Below are positions 35,937 to 47,777 of a stretch of DNA of 64,000 nucleotides, piece by piece; the first letter of the stretch is position 1; every line of letters starts with the position of its first letter. A model generated the notes under the pieces. The model made no database searches and was not told where the DNA came from. It saw nothing but the letters and a program-made list of their open reading frames with translations. The stretch is taken from contig JAPEUQ010000012.1 in the NCBI GenBank assembly GCA_027946365.1, positions 992,001-1,056,000 of the forward strand. The letters run 5' to 3'. The position numbers were made by a program, and so were the translations under genes. This DNA comes from Kalmusia sp. IMI 367209 (Eukaryota > Ascomycota > Dothideomycetes > Pleosporales > Didymosphaeriaceae).

Positions 35937-37153
35937 TCATGAGACGAGCTCTCCACCCAGCTCCATACCGAGGCCCTCGACCTTTGGCATTCGACTGTCG
36001 CTAGTGGGCGGTAGAAGGGTATCGAAGTTGAGCCGACGTCGAGCCTCCCGGGCAGCAATGGGGGTTTTAGCAGCGATCGGTGTGCGGTTCCATGACTGGT
36101 TGACTTGTGCAGGGCTTGGGGACATGTTGAGGAAGTCAGCAAAGTTGATGTTGGCTGATGGTGTCTGCAGACCAAAGCCAGGATAGGCCGCTCCCCCTCC
36201 TGGTGTGGACATCATAGACGACGGAAGGGGTGTAGATTTTGGTGGTGGTGTGGATGGAGCGAGCATGCGAGGCTTCGAGTCGCTTCGGCGAGCTGGTGAC
36301 GGCGACGTAGCTAGATACATGAGAAGGCCAGCATCCTCCTCTCCCTTCTTCCCCTCTCGTGCCGCGCCAGCAGCCGTGAAGCCATTCTGACGAAGTCGGG
36401 CCGAGCGAGCCATACCAGGAGGCGGTGTGCGTGGGGCTTTCGGTGGAGAAGATCGAATGAACGACTTGTTGATTTGGAACGAGGATACGACTAAGTCTTC
36501 GTCGTCATCTTCGGAAAGCAGGGGCGAGCGAGGGTCGGGGATAGTCGATGTCTCGGAGACGAAGGAGAGGCTGGGGGCGTGTGCGTTGCGGCCGAAGCGA
36601 GCATGCCTACGATGATATACGGGTGACGACTCGGGCAATTGGAAGCTATTTTTCCACGATGTAGATGCGGTAGTCGAGGTCCTCACTTTGGTACGATTGT
36701 GATTGCTGGTGCCGGGGTATTTGTTGAAGGATTGGGTATAGCGTGGCCTCTTGCTCTGGCTGTGGTTGCTGGATCGGCTGCCAGACCGCTGAATCTCCTC
36801 TGAGAATATGGGCGCAGCGAGCGGGGACGAATCGAGCACGCCGTCTTGATAGAAGCGTTCGGAGACAGACGACGCCGTCGACATGGTCTCGTTGCTGGAA
36901 CCTGGGCGTTTCCGCTTGAGCTCAATGTCCACCCGCGGCTCCAGGTGGTCGAGCGAGAGATCCTGCCATCCGTGCTTGATCTTGACGTTGGCCAAAGCGA
37001 GGCGGTTCTGCAGCGTGCGGGTCATCTACAACGACATGATTAGCATCCAATGCCCCAGGGGCCTGCGGCAGAAGCTACCTTTGAGACTTGGGCTCTCCGC
37101 AGCACCTTGCTCGCAACCTCGGCGGGCTGATCAGTGCGGTCGGTAGACGCCAT
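35937..37153 (-). CDS. Whi5/Nrm1-like G1/S transcriptional repressor
   Basis: Two exons on the minus strand, 37153-37079 and 37025-35937, with a 53-bp intron (37078-37026; GTAGCT donor, TGCTAAT branch site); 387 residues. The diagnostic region, residues about 28-60, reads TLQNRLALANVKIKHGWQDL followed by SLDHLEP. This is the Whi5/Nrm1 motif that in yeast binds the SBF/MBF transcription factors and holds back G1/S genes. The splice sits just before this motif. The rest is disordered and rich in Ser, Pro and Arg, with many SP/TP sites (SSPVYH, RTPPPG, STPPPKST, MSPSPA, RTPIAAKTP), as expected for a target of cyclin-dependent kinase. A basic KRKRPGS sequence may be a nuclear signal. Filamentous fungi usually have one such protein; whether it acts like Whi5 or Nrm1 cannot be told from sequence. 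Confidence 0.85.
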
Positions 37154-38638
37154 GGTGGAGAGGTTACGGGGAGCGAGCGTGCGGTGCGGAGGAGAGGTTG
37201 ATGTTCGCTCGCAAGCGTTTCGACGGCGGTTGCAGGTCGCACCAGTATGAGCTGAATCGGCAAAAGAATGTGGACAGTGCTCCGGAAGGGATGAGGAATA
37301 GCTTCGTCGAAGCACAGGCCGCAGTACCGGGCAATCCAGGCGGCCCAGTTGTCAGCGCCCCACTAGAGCAGTGAGTAGGAGCTGCAGAAATAATAATTAT
37401 TACAGAGCCATGTCGCCGACGAACGCTGGCCTGGCAATTGGGAGCCTGGCGAGATTGCCTTTGGGGGGTTTGGCGAGGGGACAGGGGATCGAGCTAACCT
37501 GCGTATCGAATGCTGACGTTTCCATTTGATACCGTTCGTAACGACCTCGGGCGTATTCACCAACAGCGAGCGAGGCTTGTGCGCTAGTGCGGTTCCGGAG
37601 TGATCCGCCTTGTTTCCAGCCACAGGCTCCACTTGGACCTGAGCCCCACTGCCTACTATAGTACGCCTCGCAAGAACAACGGGAGATTGCCATTGAACTG
37701 CACGCAGCGAGTCACGCATATCGCAGGTTTGTACACCATGCCTGCGGGTTCAGATGTCCCAACCCGCAGCCGCTCCGCAACGAGCGTCCACGGTCGGCTC
37801 CATCAGGAACAAAGCAGGTCCCTGCAGCTGCTGATCCGTTGTATCCGCAGCCCGAGAAACACGCCGCGATTGGGCCATCGTCCCTGAGATATGGGGCACG
37901 GGCGTGCATGGCCGTCACCCACGAGGAGCTCCGAGCGCATTGCTCGTCGGCGGGAGAATCGGCCCAGCGCCGTCAAGGGCAAGTCTTTGGTGAAGCTCGA
38001 AACCTTGGAAGAGGGCCAAGGAGAGCGAGCCTCTTGCGGCGGAAGCGGCGCATCTGGTCGGCGCGCTTGGACTCCAGGCGACGTCATTGGTCTCTCGCTC
38101 GATAATGATAATGGAAGCTACGACGAGGACACTGTACCACCAGAACAAAACTCATACCGTAGCACGATTCCCATGTCGCTCTTTGCCCGCCTGTACAAAT
38201 GTGCGCCTGCTAACCCGTGACTGCGCAGTCGCTGCTGACTTGTCAATTGTTGTCGTCCGTCCTGCACCCTGCCTGCTTTTCCAAGCGACTACGGCCTGCA
38301 GCACGCATACACGCTAAGAGGTAGATACTGATAGATCTACCTCCGCCCTTCCTCCCGCCGTCGTCTTGCGCCCGCGTCCTCAACCATTAGAGCTTCCGGC
38401 GACACGCTCGTCTTCGCCTTTCCACCCTCGTTTCCGTCAGTCGCTTCTGCCTTCGCTCGTCCGTCCTCAGCGCGTCCCGCCACCGCCGACCCGCCGCCAT
38501 TGCACGCCGTATACCTACCGCATTCATTAGCACGGTGCATTACGCGTCCCTCGCCAGCTTGTGCCAGCCGTACGCTCGCCGCTCGTTCCCATGAGGTTTT
38601 GGACAGCGTAGTATCCTATAATTGCAGCAACCTCGGCG
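37154..38638. promoter_or_regulatory. Divergent promoter region, Whi5-like / metallopeptidase
   Basis: 1.49 kb between start codons pointing away from each other. Contains both promoters. The last 400 bp before the metallopeptidase are C/T-rich (leader-like). Frames of 60-120 codons on both strands overlap and have no domains. Confidence 0.5.
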
Positions 38639-41142
38639 ATGCCTTCCTTCCTCAGCAGCTTGCGGAGAAAGAGTAGGGTGAACATCAAACAGGAAGACAA
38701 GCATGATCAAGGCCATGCGTTTGGCAACGGCCACGCGAACGGCCAGAATGGCAATGGCGTGTCCCGGCGCAAGTCGTCTTCGACATTAAACTCTTCCGCC
38801 CTAGGCTCATCGTCCACGTCGACTACCCCCGCGACGTCCACTTCCGGAGAGGCCAGCGGACACCTTAACGGTCTCAAAGAAGACGTTCCCCCTCTACCTA
38901 CGCCTCGGCCCCAACGACCGGGCGTGAACCCTACCAAGCGCTATAGTCTGAACGTGAGAGCACCCAGACAACAAAATCCAGCATCCGCTAACCTGATCCA
39001 GGGTATGTCGACCTCGAGTGGCTCACTGCTTTCTGCCAATCCTTCCTCGCTACTCGCACCACGCGTGCTTTCCGTTTCCGATGGCTCATGGGTACGTTCG
39101 CTGCACTCTTACGACAGATTTGCTTCTGACCGCACCAGGTTCACCAACAGGTTCTACTGATCTTCGGGCAAATTGGTGACTCGGCTCACAGACCGCTGGA
39201 CGGAACTGTCACTGTGAATCACCACCAAGGCCGCTTTCCTCCCACCGCTTGGCCAGCATGCGACTCGTACTTCAAGGCCTTGGTGCACCTAGAGCCTGGC
39301 TGGAACCGTCTTCGGTTGGACTTTACCTCTCCGAAAGTGTCTTCAAGCAACACTTCGGTTTCTCCACACGCTTCCTTCATTAATGTTAATTACCTTCCTC
39401 TCACCGACTCTCCACCGCTTCAACTCGCCATTATCCTTGGGAGCGATTCGCCGGGGACCTACGACGCTACGCCAGAACGCATACAGCGTGAAGGCAATGG
39501 TCTGGATCTTGCAGTCAAGAAATTTCGTATGGCTGCATACCTCTGGCAAGCGTTCACTGGCGAACAGATGAATCGGCACGGCTTTGGAAGACGATGTTTC
39601 CGCTTTGAAGATGCTTGGGAACCTGGAACGCTGAGCTATCAAGACTGGGCAACCGGTCAATTTAGAAATCAAGCGAGGATCCATATCGTTCGATCAAGCA
39701 AAACTGTTGCAGAGATCAGGGACTTAGATCGAGCACAACAAAACCCGAATGGCACGAACAAAGGAGATTTGTTCAGTATTGCAGCAGACGCTGTGAAGAC
39801 TTATTTTCAGATGAAGCCGGGACAGACGCAATACGTCTCTTGCTTGTTTTTGGACACACATTGGGATCCCAAGCACCAATTAATCCGGGGTCACGCCGCT
39901 TTAGGTGGAGGCGACGGCGACCTCCAGCTCGGCATCTTTGGGTCACATGCTTTACAGAGCTATCCTTCAAGTATTGAGGAAGTATGGCAAGCTTTTGGCG
40001 ACTGCACCAGGACTGATACCGCATTCCTTGCCAATGATTGCAACGAGGCGGGCAGCAACTGGGAGGCAGCAAACATCGGCATTGGAGCTCATCTTCATGA
40101 GACCGGTCATCTTTTCGGTTGTCCTCACCAGGAGTCCGGCATCATGTTGCGCGACTATGTGACTTTCAACCGTACTTTTACAGTCCGTGAACCATATTCG
40201 ACGCGGACTAAATCACCTGGCCAGCGGTTGGTGTTACCCGCTGAAGAGTGCTCCTGGCATATTCTTGATGCGCTACGCTTCCGCTTCCATCCATGTTTTC
40301 GGATACCACTTGATTATGGGAATGGTGACGGCAGTGTACAAGTGTGGACGGTTGACAACGGTCAGGGCGGTGTAATTGCGACTTCAAAATCCGGTATCGC
40401 TTGGGTGGAACTGTATGCAGAAGGTGACGATGTCTGCCGCTACTGGAAACGATGGCCCGAGATCGACAATCAATACCCTCGACAGGTCGCACTGGTTGAA
40501 TCCGAACTACGCGACCTTTTACCGAAAGAGAAGCAGAAGTCCCGTCTCAAATTGGAGATTTTTTCGGCTGGTGGCGGCAAGCATGTAGTCGAAGACCTTT
40601 CTCAATTAGCAAATCAGAAGCTTGCTCGCGTTCGACTACCTGATGGACGATGGGGTTACCGTGGTGGTAAACTAGGCTATTCCCAGATGGAGGGTTCACA
40701 GCCACAAGAGATCATTCTCGAAAGCGCACATATCCAAACAAAGCTTCTCGTATCGATCCGAGTATATCACGGACTGGCTGTCGACGGCCTTGAATTCATT
40801 TACGAAGATTCGACGAGCCAGCTGTTCGGTAAGCGGGGAGGGAAGCCAGGTGGCACGGAGTTTGCGTTGGATACAAGGAAGGGTGAACTACTACTTGGAT
40901 TTGCACTACGGGCTGGGTTATGGATCGATGGAATCCAAATTCTGACTAGTCTGGGTCGCAAGAGTGAGTGGTTTGGAAACGCTCACGGCGGTAGCGGGTA
41001 AGTTTCCCTTCTTCTCGATGGAAGACACGAGGCTCATGTTTACAGACACACCCTCATTCCTCCTCGCGGCTATACTATCGGTGGCATATCAGGTTCAAGC
41101 GCTGCATGGCTCGACGGCTTCTCTTTGATCATCACCAGATGA
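38639..41142 (+). CDS. Putative zinc metallopeptidase (YIL108W/PF12044 type) with jacalin-like C-terminus
   Basis: Three exons, 38639-39091, 39139-40997 and 41046-41142, with introns of 47 and 48 bp; phases agree and give 802 residues. The first 150 residues are disordered (Ser/Asn/Thr-rich, LPTPRPQRPG). A beta-rich domain follows, then the peptidase domain with the zinc motif HETGHLFGCPH (H471, E472, H475) and an upstream SYQDWATGQFRNQARIHIV stretch. The last 150 residues form a jacalin-like lectin fold (YHGLAVDGLEFIYED, GTEFALDTRKGELLLGF, WLDGFSLIIT). The order matches budding-yeast YIL108W, a conserved fungal protein of unknown substrate. There is no signal peptide, so it is probably intracellular. 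The final intron splits the lectin fold, and the last 32 residues complete it. Confidence 0.9.
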
Positions 41143-42148
41143 ACAGCCAAGGAAAACTATCATTCCCGAAGGCATAAAGGGCACTCACCCTTTACACGCC
41201 CACCATAGTGTCACCCGGCGGGTTGCTCATCGCACAACAGCACGCCCTTCTAGTCCAGCATAGTATCAATTCCACGTCATGATACACGCTAGTATCATTC
41301 ATTCCGGGTACCAAACACTATGTTGTCGGGATCGAAAACGGTTCTTGTGGGAGTCCTGGATAGCGTTGGCATCACGTTTTGCAGTAGGGCACCCGGATTT
41401 GGCACAATATACTAATTGCCGGACCGGAGGTTTGAGTACATACACGTAGGGAAACGAGTAGGACGAACCATTGTACGTTGGGAGGATAATGCGAGGTCGC
41501 TAGGCCTGTCGGAGGATGTGTCTTCTATGTAACAGCAACAATTCAACAGTAAATTAATAACAAGTAAATCAATCAGGACATGGCAACGAACATGTTGTTA
41601 TAGTCGCTGTCCTCTTCTACTTTTCATATAAATTGAGTGGTCGAAGAGGTTTGCGAATCGTCATCATCTTAATCACGTTTTCTTTGGAAGTGCACTCAAA
41701 TCAGCATTAGTTTAATCCATTAAATCATGACACAGCTCTCCCTGAATAGTCCACGTGCCACATACAATCCTCGTATGTGCTATAGACCCTAGGTCAGTTC
41801 GTTCTCCATGTCCGCTATATTTCCTTTTAACACCATGTCTTGGATACACTTCGCGATTCGGCGGTTCGTCTGCAGAGTTGAATGTAAGAAAAACATGAGT
41901 ACTCTAGACCCCACATATCTTATGCATTGTACGCGCTCTGGTGAAGCCCATTTTCATTGTTTGTGCGGATATCTAATTGCTGTGTACGCATACTCATTGA
42001 ACCGTCGAAATATGTTGCCAAATACACGATGCCCTCTTGTTCTCCAATATTCGAGGACGGCTTGCAACTCTAAAGATAGCCATAGCTCCGCCCTCCCATG
42101 CACCTTTCAGCCCCCCGAGTCGTGACCCCTCCACAGTCCTTCCCTACT
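41143..42148. other. Convergent intergenic region, AT-richer
   Basis: About 1 kb between the 3' ends of the metallopeptidase (+) and PS synthase (-) genes; relatively AT-rich (about 41500-41760). Nothing beyond 3' untranslated regions is seen. Confidence 0.45.
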
Positions 42149-43084
42149 CTACGGCTTCGGTATATGAATAGTTTTACTGACCATCAAACACCCGTGCAGC
42201 ACAAACGCAAAAGCAATAGGATGCACCTCGCTCCAGGTCCCTTGACCCCAGACCCCGAGCGGCAACTCTGCATGTGTCCAGCCGTTGTACGCCCAGAACG
42301 CCATTACGCAGGCGAGCCCGATAGATGTTGGGATGGGGGTTCCTTCGAAGTACTTTGATTTTCCGGTCGCGTCTTTGGGCAGCATAGCGACGGTGACGTT
42401 GAAGCGCGCTAGGCGGGTCAGGCCGCAGAGGACAAAGAAGGTGAGGAAGAGATGATCGAGCGGAGTGCGGAGGCCGAGGGCGAAGGCTGCACTGGCAGGG
42501 GCAACGCCGAAGGAGACCTATGTTGTCCTATCGTTAGAACTGCTTTTGCATATACTTCTATTCAGGACAACAGGAGTCGGGGAAGAGAGTGGAGAGGCGT
42601 GAAGTCACATACCAAATCAGCTAGCGAGTCCAGCTCCTGGCCCATCAAACTGGCCTTCTTGCGCCAACGCGCGACCTTGCCGTCCATGAGGTCGAAGAAC
42701 ATGCCGAGCGGGATGAGGCCAAGAGCGAGGTAGGCGTTCGTGTAGTTCGTGTGGTCGTCTTGGATGCAGTAGCGGAGCGAAGAGAAGATGGACATGACGC
42801 CGCAGAAGCCTATGCACTACATTAGCACACCCGTCCTGATACTTCAAGTTATGGAGGGTGGTTAAGTACCGTTCATCTCGGTGATAAAGTCCGCCAGATG
42901 CAGCGCACGGAAGAGGGAGAAATGGCCTGCCTCTGAGGAGAGAAGGCGGGCTTGCTTGTCTTGCGCTGGGTGGATTTTAGCATGTTGTCTTGTCTATCAG
43001 GTCGCGAATGAGTATCGTACTTTGGTCCTTTGGCGGAGGAACCTCATCCTTGGGCCCTGCGGGCGCGCCATTTCTTCTCGACAT
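42149..43084 (-). CDS. CHO1: CDP-diacylglycerol--serine O-phosphatidyltransferase (phosphatidylserine synthase)
   Basis: Four exons on the minus strand: 43084-43021, 42965-42870, 42809-42613 and 42517-42149; introns of 55, 60 and 95 bp; 241 residues. The enzyme joins CDP-diacylglycerol and serine to give phosphatidylserine in the ER membrane, the fungal route that then feeds PE and PC. The CDP-alcohol phosphatidyltransferase signature is complete: D93 and D96-G97, A100-R101, G110, D114 and D118 ([10 protein letters not shown] ... GQELDSLAD). About five hydrophobic helices follow a short soluble N-terminus ([14 protein letters not shown]). The protein is slightly shorter than yeast Cho1 (276), mainly at the N-terminus. 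No frame break. Phosphatidylinositol synthase shares the motif, but the sequence after it ([13 protein letters not shown]) is typical of PS synthase. Confidence 0.92.
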
Positions 43085-43779
43085 TTTGTTGCAGCGGTGA
43101 GGTTTTGGTGTGCAGAGCAGTGTATCAAGCGAACAGAGCGTGAAAAATGTCGAGAGAAGCAGAGAGGGGCGTATATAGGCGTGTTTATGTCAAGTGCGTC
43201 AGTGCTCGCCCTGTGATCTGCGCGTCGTTGGTGATGCGCAGGCCTGCGGAAACTATTCAAGGTTCTGAAGGCGATGCAGCCCACGTCATAAGCCGCAGGC
43301 AACGTCAAGGCGCTGTGCCAAGATTTCCCGACTCTTCGCGCTTTGGCCCGGCAGTTCTTTTTCGGTGCCGGCATTCTGTCCGTGCTTAGCTGCGTCTTAT
43401 GAATTGGAGAGCATGTCTTTTGCACGTCTCTGAGCGCTTGGACATTTCAAAAGAATACAATCACACGACGAAGAATGACATTGCAAGCAGGCAAATGATT
43501 CAGATGTGCCATCATTGGTCTCATACATTCCATCACTACCGTTTGCAAAGTTTGTGACTGAGACTTGAATATACATGCAAGCAATCTTCCTGAGGGCCTC
43601 AAGGCTCTCCTATGATTGCATCCTCAGGCAGCCTGAGATGTCTTCGAAACCAGGTCCCCTAAACACCAAACGCCGTGAATGACTAGGTATCGATGACAGC
43701 TCGTGACGCGCCAGTACCGCAGATGAACATGAATGACCTGGGGTTTCGTGACTGGATCGGCTTGTTCAAGGCAACACGC
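43085..43779. promoter_or_regulatory. Upstream region of PS synthase, downstream of GAR1
   Basis: 695 bp between two leftward genes; expected to hold the PS synthase promoter and the GAR1 3' region. Frames up to 142 codons have no domain. Confidence 0.45.
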
Positions 43780-44671
43780 TCAATAACTTCCTCTTCCTCG
43801 ACTAAAGCCACCACGTCCTCCACCGCGTGAGAAACCTCCGCTACCGCCACGACCACCGCCACGACTACCTCCAAAACCGCCTCGTGAGCCGCCTCGTCCA
43901 CCAGCGCCGCCTCTTGAGAAACCTCCACCACGGGGCGCTCCGCGGCCACGACCACCTCGAGCACCGCCACGGCCTCCACGACCGGCTCCAGCCGGTTTCT
44001 TGACTTTAGGTGCACCTGGCGGACCCTTGGGTGCCGGTGTGAATCTACGATAGCTATGTGTTAGATTTTTGTCAAGCTGGAAGAGATCAAAGAACTTACT
44101 TCTCCAACGGCAACAGCTTGTCGCCGCCAATGTAAAACTTGTCTCCTTTCTTGAATGACTTGGCTTGTATGCCCTCTTGCGGTTTTATCGTGAAGTAGAC
44201 TTGGTTGAGCGGACCGAGGATTTCATCGACCTTGCCGACCGGCGTCTGTCCTCCATCAGCTTCACATATCTTCAAGTATGCATACTGGAAATTGTGTGGT
44301 GGGGACAGAGTAACGATGTAATAAAGGCAATTTTTACCTTGTTCTCGAGATATATAGGCGCATTGAAGTACGGAATCTTGACGTTGATCGACTTGCACAT
44401 CATCTCGCCCTCCACGTCGTGGACGAACTGGCCCATCTCTGTAATGGTTTAGCGGACATTCTGCTGAAAGATTCGTATAAGATCGTACCGAGCACCGTAT
44501 CAGGGGGTCCGTAAGAGGGTGTAAACCCTCCGCGACCTGCAAGCTGTTAGCTCCTGCGCACTGGAGAGCTCTAGGGCTACATATGAACGCACCGCCTCGA
44601 GGCGCAAATCCACCGCGCCCGCCGCCGAATCCGCCTCCTCGTCCGCCTCGGGGTGTTCCACGAAACGACAT
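43780..44671 (-). CDS. GAR1: H/ACA ribonucleoprotein subunit Gar1
   Basis: Five exons on the minus strand: 44671-44593, 44536-44489, 44438-44338, 44245-44100 and 44044-43780; introns of 56, 50, 92 and 55 bp; 212 residues. Gar1 is one of four core proteins of H/ACA snoRNPs, which turn uridine into pseudouridine in rRNA, and it works in the nucleolus. The central fold is clear: [49 protein letters not shown] and [16 protein letters not shown]. It is flanked by the two Gly/Arg-rich (RGG) domains, residues about 5-33 and about 145-210. The start [10 protein letters not shown] matches the family. The GAR repeats create long frames on the opposite strand and in shifted frames; these are shadows. 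It is divergent to the ThrRS gene, 392 bp away. Confidence 0.95.
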
Positions 44672-45063
44672 GGTGTCTGTTGGTATACTGGGTGTGCAAG
44701 CGTCGTTGGCGTCGTGAGCTGTTGCGCCTACAAGCCGAAAGAAAATCGAAAATGGTAGGCCCAATCGGCATCATGTTATTCCGCCCGGAGCCAGGGCAGT
44801 GGTTGCCCCACTACCACAGCGACACGCCAAGAGGTGGGTTGCGAGCTCCAAATGTTCTCAATCGGCTTCAATTGCTCATTCGACATTTTCGAGTAGCCGA
44901 CACATTTTCCTGTGCTCAGGTAACGTTCAAAGCCAGGGTATGTACCATCTTGACTCATGCCATCCTTCCAGTCATTCTGCTTGGCGCAACATTGACTCAG
45001 ACCCAGCCTCTATATTCTCTTGCACGCGCGGGGCTCTAAGCCCAACAATCATACAACGCAATC
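44672..45063. promoter_or_regulatory. Divergent promoter, GAR1 / threonyl-tRNA synthetase
   Basis: 392 bp between opposed start codons of two translation-related housekeeping genes, suggesting a shared promoter. No TATA box is obvious. Confidence 0.55.
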
Positions 45064-47512
45064 ATGGCTGAAGCTGTGAAAGAAATCGTCGAGAACGTCA
45101 AGAACCTTGCCGTCTCAGGCGAGGCCAAACCCAAAAAAGAGAAAAAGAAGAAGGCTGCCGAGGGCGCGGATGGTCGTCCGCTAGAACTGAGCCCGCCTGC
45201 CGCATATATCGACCACAGGGTTCAGATATTCGAAAAACTCAAGGCAAAATACGACGAGGAAGTTGCCCAGAAACCGCGTGAGAAAATTGAAGTCACTCTT
45301 GGTGATGGAAAGGTTCACGTAGGAGAATCGTGGGTTACAAGCCCAGCAGACATTGCGCGAGGGATTAGCAAGAGCTTGTTCGAGCGCACTGTCATTGCTC
45401 GTCTGGATCATGGCACGGAAAACGAGACACTATGGGATCTGGAACGGCCTCTCGAGAAGAGCTGCAAGCTGGAGCTACTAGATTTTGATCACCCTGAAGG
45501 CAAGAAGGTCTTCTGGCATTCGAGTGCGCATATCCTTGGAGAAGCATCGGAGCGGAGATTTGGTTGCGACCTTTGTATCGGTCCGCCAGTTGAGGATGGT
45601 TTTTACTATGAGGTGCGTATTAACAAGGTCAATAGTGACATTGCTAACCCACTCAAAGATGGCGTTACCTGAAAAAGCTGCCGTCGAAAGCACAGATTAT
45701 AAGCCCCTAGAGACCATTGTCAGCAGTATTGTCAAGGAGAAGCAGGTCTTCCAACGATTGACTCTTTCAAAAGAGGATCTGTGAGTCACCACCGTTAGTG
45801 AGCCAACAAACAAGCTCTAATCAGCGTTTAGACTCGAGATGTTCAAATCGAACCCATACAAGCAACACATCATCAAGGACAAAATCCCTGATGGCACATC
45901 CACCACGGTCTACCGGAACGGTCCACTCATTGATCTTTGTCGAGGACCTCACGTGCCACACACGGGCAGAATAAAGCAGTTTAAGGTCATGAAGAATTCA
46001 GCATCATACTTCCTCGGTGATGCGAACAACGACAGTCTACAGCGCATCTATGGTGTTTCGTTCCCAGATAAGGATCGCATGCAAGAGCATCTCAAATACT
46101 TGGAAGAGGCTGCTAAGCGGGACCATCGGAAGATCGGCAGAGAGCAAGAGCTTTTCATGTTCCACGAATACAGTCCTGGTTCTGCTTTCTTACTACCGCA
46201 TGGAACGATTATTTTCAATGCGCTGCAGTCCTATCTTCGAGAACAATACTGGAAACGCGACTATCAGGAAGTACAATCTCCAAACATGTATAACTCGGCG
46301 CTGTGGAAGACATCAGGTCACTGGCAGCATTATTCGGACGACGTGTTCAAGCTCGACGTCGAAAAAGAGAAGTGGGCTCTGAAGCCCATGAATTGTCCTG
46401 GTCATTGTCTGATTTTCAAGCACCGTGAGCGAAGTTATCGTGAGCTTCCGATCAGAATGGCAGATTTTGGCATTCTTCACCGAAACGAAGCATCTGGCGC
46501 GCTTTCCGGTCTGACTCGTGTTCGTCGCTTCCAACAAGACGATACGCATATCTTCTGTACAGAAGACCAGATCACAGAGGAAATATCGGGACTGTTCGAC
46601 TTCTTGAGGGAAATCTACGGTAAATTTGGCTTCACGTTCAAGTTGAAGCTAAGCACGCGCCCGGAGGGATTCCTGGGCGAGATTGAGACCTGGGACAAGG
46701 CCGAGGCGCGGTTAACAGAGGCACTGAATCAGTTCACTGCCGAAGGAAACAGTGCATGGGAATTGAATCCTGGTGATGGCGCTTTCTACGGACCGAAGAT
46801 CGACATTACCATCCAGGACGCTTTGAGGCGAGACTTCCAGTGCGCCACCATTCAGCTTGACTTCCAGCTACCTCAGCGTTTCGAGCTGGAGTATATGACG
46901 TCCGAGGCGAGACCGAAGGTAGAGAAGAAGGAGGAAGCAGAAAAGCCCAAGGAAGAGAAGCATGACAGGCCGAAGGAGCTAGCCAGCGCTGAGCAAGAGA
47001 CTCTGAAGAAGACGCCTGTACCACAGCCAGGGTATGCTCGACCTGTAATGATTCACCGTGCTATCTACGGTTCATTCGAGCGCTTCTTGGGGTAAGAGCG
47101 ATCCCATTTTTTGCATCTTGAAAATCACTAACCAAATTACAGCATCCTCATCGAGCACTTTGCAGGTCGCTGGCCCTTCTGGATCTCCCCCCGGCAGGTC
47201 ATGGTTATCCCCGTCATGCCCGCCGTAAATGATTACGTCAAGGAAGTACAATTACGACTCCGGGCTGAGGGTCTGCACGCCGACATCGACATCAGCGGCA
47301 ACACGATGCAGAAAAAGATCCGTACGGCGCAACTCGCTCTGTACAATTTTATCTTCGTTGTTGGTGCCGAGGAGCGTGACAACAAAGCTGCGAATGTGCG
47401 CAACCGTGATGATCAGGCCACGCAACAACGTGGTGAAGTCATTCCGCTGGACGAAGTTGTCAAGAAGTTGGTGGAATTGAGGAACGAGCGACGGTTGGAG
47501 AACAAAATTTAG
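45064..47512 (+). CDS. THS1: Threonyl-tRNA synthetase, cytosolic
   Basis: Four exons, 45064-45612, 45659-45780, 45832-47091 and 47143-47512, with introns of 46, 51 and 51 bp; 766 residues. It charges tRNA-Thr with threonine. Domains in order: a Lys-rich leader (KKEKKKK, about 24-31), a TGS domain ([12 protein letters not shown]), the editing domain with [10 protein letters not shown] and [11 protein letters not shown], the class II catalytic core (motif 1 near [16 protein letters not shown]; motif 2 [22 protein letters not shown]; motif 3 [20 protein letters not shown]), and an anticodon-binding domain ([14 protein letters not shown]). The core is interrupted before motif 3 by a charged Lys/Glu/Pro insertion of about 42 residues encoded by 46907-47032. 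There is no clear mitochondrial targeting peptide. All phases agree. Confidence 0.95.
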
Positions 47513-47777
47513 GCGGCTACCCCAACACGCGGGGATCTATCTGTCGGCTGGTGGGCGTTATGTGGTGGAGAGGTTACGGATGGGTTGATGGGCATGAGGT
47601 GGTGAGCATGTTAGCTTTCAGCAATGATGCGTTCTTGGGAGCAGCGTTCGACTGTCAGCGTGACCAAAACAAAGTATATCCTCCTTTACCTTCGAGTGTG
47701 TTTACAATCAGAAAGACTATGTGTCTACTTGAATCCAACAATAGAATCGAACAAATGCTCAATGAGCCCTCCACGTT

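Noticed and set aside
43683..44015. Val/Glu/Ala-rich 110-codon frame
   Set aside because: A shifted-frame reading of the GAR1 Gly/Arg repeats.
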